Source: Verrucomicrobiales bacterium
GTDB lineage: Bacteria > Verrucomicrobiota > Verrucomicrobiia > Verrucomicrobiales > DEV007
Direction of reading: 5' to 3'
DNA: 11,034 bases
Assembly: GCA_022424805.1 (NCBI GenBank)
Contig: JAKMGR010000681.1
Coordinates: forward strand, 1 to 11,034
The first letter of the stretch is position 1; the number at the start of each line of letters is the position of its first letter. Below are positions 7,050-11,034 of the stretch, piece by piece. The notes below the pieces were generated by a model. That model was given only the letters and a program-made list of their open reading frames with translations, was not told the DNA's origin and did no database searches. The translations under genes and the position numbers were made by a program.

Positions 7050-7091
7050 GCCGAACGTTCAACGTCCAACACAATACTTTCAACGCTCAAG
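7050..7091 (-). repeat. Heptad repeat array B (six 7-bp units, GTTGAAC-like)
   Basis: Read on the - strand, these 42 bases form six 7-bp units: CTTGAGC, GTTGAAA, GTATTGT, GTTGGAC, GTTGAAC and GTTCGGC in order. Unit by unit they match array A at 3126-3167, with 31 of 42 positions identical by my count, including identical second units. The orientation relative to the downstream gene is the same in both arrays. Array B lies 18 bp before the preferred ATG of the AEC permease (7031) and directly abuts its alternative GTG (7049). An adjacent short hairpin, TCAAG (7087-7091) paired with CTTGA (7094-7098), overlaps its upstream edge. Confidence 0.75.
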
Positions 7092-7128
7092 TGCTTGAAC
7101 TCTGCTGCGCGACCGGATGTCCCTTATA

Positions 7129-9813
7129 TTATCCTGCTGACAGATAGGCAAGCAGGTCAGCCATCTCATCTACCGTCAAAGTCGCCTCCAGTCCCTCAGG
7201 CATGAGCGATACGCCCATTCCTCTCATCGACTTCACGTCGCTTCGCGGGAAGGTTTTGTCTATGCCTCCTGGCATGCGAACGACAACTTCCTCCGTTGAT
7301 TCACTGCGGATCATTCCCGTGATAACCGCACCGTCATTGAACTCAAAGAGATACGCCTGGAACTGCGGTGCGACTTCTCGATTCGGATCAAGAATACGCT
7401 CCAGCAGAGACTCCTTTCCCGCCGTAGCAAAAGTAGCAATTTCCGGGCCGAGCTCGATTCCCTCACCATCATGAGAAACATGGCAGGAAATACAGGCTTT
7501 CATGAAGGCGAGCTTTCCTTTCTCTTTGTCGCCCTCTTTTTCCAGTGCCTTGCGATAGCCTGCGATGACATCGAGGCGCGAAATCACAGGAGGAAGGACT
7601 TCTTTTGCTAGTGCGCGAACTGCTTCGGTCTTATTTGATCGCAGGGCCTCGACAAGGCTGGCCGGAGTATCCGCCAGGGCAATCTTCTCATCCCGAAGCT
7701 GCTCCAGGAAGCGGGTCGAAGCAGCGGCATTGGCTGAGACTCGGTTGGCAAGCTCAACCCGTGCGCCTGCAGGAATGGCATCGTAGTGATCGACGAGAAA
7801 AGTTACATTCCTGACGCCTGCTATGAGTTGCGCCGCTATGCTCTTTCCCTCGGATGAAAGAAGAGTCTCTTCCATTTGCTTCTGCCCGGCAGCACCGCCA
7901 ATAAGGGAGAGCAAAGTGATTGCCGTCTTTCGCTCACTTGCCGATTTTTTAGAATCCTTTAATGCAGCAGACGCTTGGTCCAAAAGTGGCTTCCAGCGAG
8001 CATCTGAAGTTATCGCGGCTGTCGACCTCCTTCCATAACCAACACCGCGGAGAAGCGCTGAAATTCGTGAGGCAAGAGATAACTGGATGGGCTGACTTGC
8101 GAGCGATGCACTTACTTCTCCGATCAGTGCATCATCGCCGCTGCGACCGATCATGGTGAGAAGCCCACTATCAAAGCCACCAGACGAATTGGGAGGGAGC
8201 TTCTGCCAGGCGGCACGCAAATCGCTCAGTGTACGAAGTGAATTGAGAACTGCTGCCTCCATCCATGGGTCACCGACAGCTTCACCAACTTGATCGAGGA
8301 GAGCCATCTCTGATGCAAGCAGAGCGGGAAATGGTTCGACTGGTGGCATCGGGCTGGCGGGCATTCCACGTTCATACAAAAGCCGACGAGCCGTGGTGCG
8401 ATGCCAGTCGTTGTCGTGATCAACGAGCGCTTTCAAATCATTATCGCTTGCCGCGCCAAGATCAGGAATCTCGGGTCGCTCAAAATCGTGCGGCTCGACA
8501 GAATAAATCCGCCCCCGCTGAAACCCGCTGTTAAGATCGACATGCTTCTTGATGGGCTCGGGCAGCGACCACGGATGCTCGATTGTTTCCCGATACATAT
8601 CGGTGATGTAGAGGCAACCATCAGGTCCATTGCAGAAGCTTGTTGGGCGAAACCAGTTATCAGTGCTCCGAAGAAACTCGGTTTTCTCGTCGGGATCGGG
8701 ACGCGTCCCAACAAGGGAAACCGAGCCTTCCTTTTGTTTCACTATCTTGCGATGCACGAGGTTGCTTCCCACATCACCCACAAAAACATTGTCGCGAAAG
8801 GCTGGGCCATAGGCATTGCCCCAGTACGAATGCACCCCTGTCGCCGAGGTGAAATAGCCGGAGACGCGTCCACCACCTTCGACAATTCCTTTCACCACGC
8901 CCGCGACGCGCCATCGAGTTCGCACAATCCTCCAAGGTTCGTCCGGACTGATGCGATAAACCGGAGCGGCAGCTCCATCGTCAGGAATGTTTACCAGCGG
9001 AGCAGGCAGACTATACCAGGGATTCGGCTTCACCTGGTGTCTCTCGTGAGCGACCCAGACGAGGTGACGCGAATTACTGCAAACAAAACGTCGCCCCCTG
9101 GAATCAAAGCCCATTCCATATTGCTCCGTTCCATTTTCAGGTCGGAGATCGAGTTTCTCCGGATCAAAGGAAAAGTCGGCGCCACGCACGTTCACCGGCT
9201 CAAAGGAGTCATCCCCCGGCTTTGAAATCGTTCCGCCATTGCGAGCCGTGGCGCCCCAGATCCGATCGTCCGGCCCCCAACGAAAGCTGTTGAAAAGCGC
9301 CTGCATATTGAGTCGTGACGCGCCTTCGCCAAATCCCGTGAAGACAGTTTTTTCTTCGTCGCAGACGCCATCGCCATCGTTGTCTTTGAAGTAAAATACA
9401 TCGGGAGTGGCCCCAACAAAGACCCCGCCCTTATAACAGATGATCGCCGTTGGCCAACGGAGTCCCTGCTTGAAAATCGTAGATTCGTCAAAAACACCGT
9501 CGCCATCTGTGTCGGTAAGGCGTCGAATTTGCCCGAGCATCTCATCACGCCGCTCGGAGTAGCCTCTCATTTCCACGACCCAAGCTCGCCCCTGTTCGTC
9601 GAAAGTCATCGCGATGGGGTCATTTACGGCCGGCTCATGAGCCGCGAGACGAAGCCGGAAGTTCGGTGCGATTTCAAATGTCTCCATTACATCTGCAGGC
9701 TCCGTTGCGGGGACACGCGGAAACTCTTCTGCGGAGAGTTCAAGTGGATCGTCTTGCGAAAACGATTCAAGAGGGAGAAGGAGAAGCAGGGCGCAAAGCG
9801 GGACGGTTTTCAT
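7129..9813 (-). CDS. Secreted PVC-type dehydrogenase-like protein with C-terminal haem domain
   Basis: An exported protein of 894 aa. A Sec signal peptide is visible at 1-20 (MKTVPLCALLLLLPLESFSQ). A six-bladed propeller-like domain spans about 43-460 and matches the PVC-group membrane-bound dehydrogenase N-terminal family. It contains PIAMTFDEQGRAWVVEMRGY and two acidic DxDGDG loops (101-106, 144-149) that look calcium-binding, plus GPDGCLYITDMYRETIEHP. A helical, HEAT-like stretch (about 460-740) follows. The C-terminal 150 residues form the Planctomycetes/Verrucomicrobium-type haem domain. CISCH (774-778) binds haem c, LGPEIATFA follows it, and Met871 in SLMPEGL is the probable axial ligand. 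Family members are thought to oxidise sugars or similar substrates in the periplasm, but few have been tested and the substrate here is unknown. The gene is divergent from the amidohydrolase and upstream of the AEC permease. Confidence 0.92.
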   Translation of the reverse strand: MKTVPLCALLLLLPLESFSQDDPLELSAEEFPRVPATEPADVMETFEIAPNFRLRLAAHEPAVNDPIAMTFDEQGRAWVVEMRGYSERRDEMLGQIRRLTDTDGDGVFDESTIFKQGLRWPTAIICYKGGVFVGATPDVFYFKDNDGDGVCDEEKTVFTGFGEGASRLNMQALFNSFRWGPDDRIWGATARNGGTISKPGDDSFEPVNVRGADFSFDPEKLDLRPENGTEQYGMGFDSRGRRFVCSNSRHLVWVAHERHQVKPNPWYSLPAPLVNIPDDGAAAPVYRISPDEPWRIVRTRWRVAGVVKGIVEGGGRVSGYFTSATGVHSYWGNAYGPAFRDNVFVGDVGSNLVHRKIVKQKEGSVSLVGTRPDPDEKTEFLRSTDNWFRPTSFCNGPDGCLYITDMYRETIEHPWSLPEPIKKHVDLNSGFQRGRIYSVEPHDFERPEIPDLGAASDNDLKALVDHDNDWHRTTARRLLYERGMPASPMPPVEPFPALLASEMALLDQVGEAVGDPWMEAAVLNSLRTLSDLRAAWQKLPPNSSGGFDSGLLTMIGRSGDDALIGEVSASLASQPIQLSLASRISALLRGVGYGRRSTAAITSDARWKPLLDQASAALKDSKKSASERKTAITLLSLIGGAAGQKQMEETLLSSEGKSIAAQLIAGVRNVTFLVDHYDAIPAGARVELANRVSANAAASTRFLEQLRDEKIALADTPASLVEALRSNKTEAVRALAKEVLPPVISRLDVIAGYRKALEKEGDKEKGKLAFMKACISCHVSHDGEGIELGPEIATFATAGKESLLERILDPNREVAPQFQAYLFEFNDGAVITGMIRSESTEEVVVRMPGGIDKTFPRSDVKSMRGMGVSLMPEGLEATLTVDEMADLLAYLSAG

Positions 9814-9864
9814 CTCGTGTTAGTGAGGATTCTTTTGCTAAATCTTCTGAATACTGACAATACC
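9814..9864. promoter_or_regulatory. Divergent intergenic region, probable promoter site
   Basis: These 51 bp separate two divergent genes (dehydrogenase-like on -, amidohydrolase on +) and should hold both start regions. The segment is AT-rich compared with its flanks. A TTGTCA on the - strand (9855-9860) resembles a sigma-70 -35 box, but no convincing -10 box lies at 16-18 bp from it. Neither start has a Shine-Dalgarno motif. I see no operator palindrome. The promoter call rests on gene arrangement rather than on motifs. Confidence 0.4.
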
Positions 9865-10815
9865 ATGAATCGAAGACAATTTTCAAAAACGGCGGGATTA
9901 GGGACGCTCGGAGCTGCGGTCGGCGCGGCAGCCTTTCAGGCCAGAACGGCGCGATCGGAGCCAGGCGAAGAAATTATCGATATCCATCAGCACGTAAATT
10001 TTCATGCGCGGAGCAACGAGGAATTTATCGAACACCAGAAAAAGATGGGAGTTACCACAACGGTATTGCTTCCCTCCGGCTCTGCCCTTTCGCGAGTCTC
10101 GACAGACAGAGGAAAATCGAACGGCCTCGCCGCGCGTGTTTTCGGCACCTTCGCCGCCGCCCGGCTTGCCAAGGCACACCCCGAGTCCTTCGCGTTTTTC
10201 TGCAACGAAATTCCCGATGTCGATGGAGCTGACAGGGAATTGGAAAAGTGGCTCGAGAATGGAGCCGTCGGAATTGGAGAACAGAAATTCAATCTCGAGT
10301 GCGACTCTGGTCCAATGATACGACTCTACGAAGTAGCTAGCGCCTACGAGGTTCCTTTCTTGCTCCATTTTCAACACGAGGCCTACAACAAGGGCTTCGA
10401 CCGTTTTCACAAAATCCTGGAACGCTTTCCGAAGGTGAATTTCATCGGTCACGCCCAGACCTGGTGGGGCAACATCGATGCCAAGCACGTGCAGAAGGAC
10501 ATGTATCCCAAGACCAAAGTAACTCCGGGCGGTATTACCGATCGGTATCTCGCAGACTACCCAAATATGTTCGGGGATCTCTCCGCGGGCTCCGGGAAAA
10601 ATGCGCTGGACCGCGACGAAGAACATGCCGTGGCCTTTCTCGAGCGGCACCAGGACAAACTCATGCTCGGAACAGACTGCGCCGACACCGTCGGAGAAGG
10701 AGGCAAATGCTCCGGTTCCGGGCAGATCGCAAATGTGATGCAGTTTGTTTCTGATCCAGAAATTCGAACCAAAATTCTTTCCGGTAATGCAAAACGAATT
10801 ATCAAACTGGGCTAG
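9865..10815 (+). CDS. Tat-exported metal-dependent amidohydrolase (Amidohydro_2 type)
   Basis: A 316-aa protein with a twin-arginine signal (MNRRQFSKTAGLGTLGAAVG, then AAAFQARTARSEP), so it is probably exported folded with its metal. The mature part is a TIM-barrel amidohydrolase. IDIHQHVNFH gives the HxH metal pair (His41, His43). Lys141 in GIGEQKFN is at the end of a middle strand, FLLHFQHE holds His168, NFIGHAQTWWG holds His196, and LMLGTDCAD carries the probable catalytic aspartate Asp271. These fit the Amidohydro_2 / TIM-barrel fold metal hydrolase group (decarboxylases, lactonases, esterases). Which reaction it performs is not readable. The frame is open upstream to 9529, but that part is antisense to the dehydrogenase-like gene; ATG 9865 gives the perfect Tat start. 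The last 29 bases overlap the GDPD gene. Confidence 0.9.
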   Translation: MNRRQFSKTAGLGTLGAAVGAAAFQARTARSEPGEEIIDIHQHVNFHARSNEEFIEHQKKMGVTTTVLLPSGSALSRVSTDRGKSNGLAARVFGTFAAARLAKAHPESFAFFCNEIPDVDGADRELEKWLENGAVGIGEQKFNLECDSGPMIRLYEVASAYEVPFLLHFQHEAYNKGFDRFHKILERFPKVNFIGHAQTWWGNIDAKHVQKDMYPKTKVTPGGITDRYLADYPNMFGDLSAGSGKNALDRDEEHAVAFLERHQDKLMLGTDCADTVGEGGKCSGSGQIANVMQFVSDPEIRTKILSGNAKRIIKLG

Positions 10816-11034
10816 TTGGATTTCCTTTCTCATCCTGTTGGCATTCATGACCCCGCCTGCGACAGGAGAAGGCAAGCCTCTCATCATTGCGCACCGCGGC
10901 GCCTCAAAGGCTGCGCCAGAAAACACCGCTGCAGCCATCCTCCGTGCCTGCAAAATGGGCGCGAAGATCATCGAGTTTGATGTGCGAAAAACCGCTGACG
11001 GGGAGCTCGTTCTTTTTCACGACGACAAACTGGA
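10787..11034 (+). CDS. Secreted glycerophosphodiester phosphodiesterase, N-terminal part
   Basis: The first 82 codons of a GDPD-family enzyme, cut by the window end. Such enzymes hydrolyse glycerophosphodiesters to an alcohol plus glycerol-3-phosphate. The diagnostic motifs are LIIAHRGAS (His36, Arg37), APENT (Glu45), the metal ligands in IIEFDVRKTADG (Glu63, Asp65) and the catalytic His78 in VLFHDDKL. A hydrophobic stretch at 12-21 (ISFLILLAFM) followed by TPPATGEG suggests a signal peptide or anchor. Its n-region lacks Lys or Arg, which is unusual. With ATG 10787 the gene overlaps the amidohydrolase by 29 bp in another frame. An ATG at 10847 would give a protein starting MTPPATGEG without the hydrophobic segment. 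I favour 10787 because it explains the signal-like segment. The pair is probably co-transcribed. Confidence 0.88.
   Translation, partial: MQNELSNWASWISFLILLAFMTPPATGEGKPLIIAHRGASKAAPENTAAAILRACKMGAKIIEFDVRKTADGELVLFHDDKL

Noticed and set aside
8401..9225. 274-codon + strand frame inside the dehydrogenase-like gene
   Set aside because: It is antisense to a clear propeller domain and has no coherent domain of its own.
9529..9864. N-terminal extension of the amidohydrolase up to 9529
   Set aside because: It overlaps the start of the dehydrogenase-like gene antisense, and the Tat signal begins exactly at ATG 9865.
9898..10971. 357-codon - strand frame opposite the amidohydrolase
   Set aside because: The + strand has conserved metal-binding motifs and a Tat signal; the - strand translation resembles nothing I know.

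Overview
The window looks like a piece of a verrucomicrobial (PVC superphylum) chromosome of moderate GC. The best evidence is the 894-residue secreted protein at 7129-9813. It joins a PVC-type membrane-bound dehydrogenase propeller, a helical repeat region and a C-terminal c-type haem domain (CISCH), an architecture typical of Verrucomicrobia and Planctomycetes. The long signal peptidase I with an insert and the absence of Shine-Dalgarno motifs fit but do not prove this. There are no rRNA or tRNA genes, CRISPR arrays, transposases or phage genes that I can see.

Layout. (1) 1-3099, + strand, tightly packed: the 3' part of lepA (EF4), lepB (signal peptidase I), a squalene/phytoene synthase family gene and a GcvH-like lipoyl-domain protein. 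The gaps are 21, 21 and 0 bp, so this is probably one transcription unit. (2) 3100-3169 is a small intergenic block with a GC-rich hairpin followed by six 7-bp repeat units. (3) 3170-5752, + strand: a COG0523/CobW-type G3E GTPase, a polar amino acid ABC permease and its ATPase. The first gap is 2 bp and the second junction is an 11-bp overlap. No substrate-binding protein is present. (4) 5802-6089, + strand: a decayed GlsB/YeaQ/YmgE-type small membrane protein gene that has lost its start codon and carries an internal TAG. (5) 6090-9813, - strand: the haem-containing dehydrogenase-like protein followed downstream by an AEC-family permease. A second copy of the 7-bp repeat array lies just before the permease start. 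(6) 9865-11034, + strand, divergent from the dehydrogenase: a Tat-exported amidohydrolase and, overlapping its end, a secreted glycerophosphodiester phosphodiesterase cut by the window edge.

The left part is core housekeeping (translation factor, protein export, isoprenoid condensation). The middle is metal or cofactor handling plus amino acid uptake. The right part is a group of exported enzymes typical of PVC bacteria that break down environmental substrates. I do not see a clearly new defence or mobile system. The most unusual non-coding signal is the pair of 42-bp heptad arrays, at 3126-3167 and 7050-7091. They align unit by unit, and each lies immediately upstream of, and in the same orientation as, the next gene.
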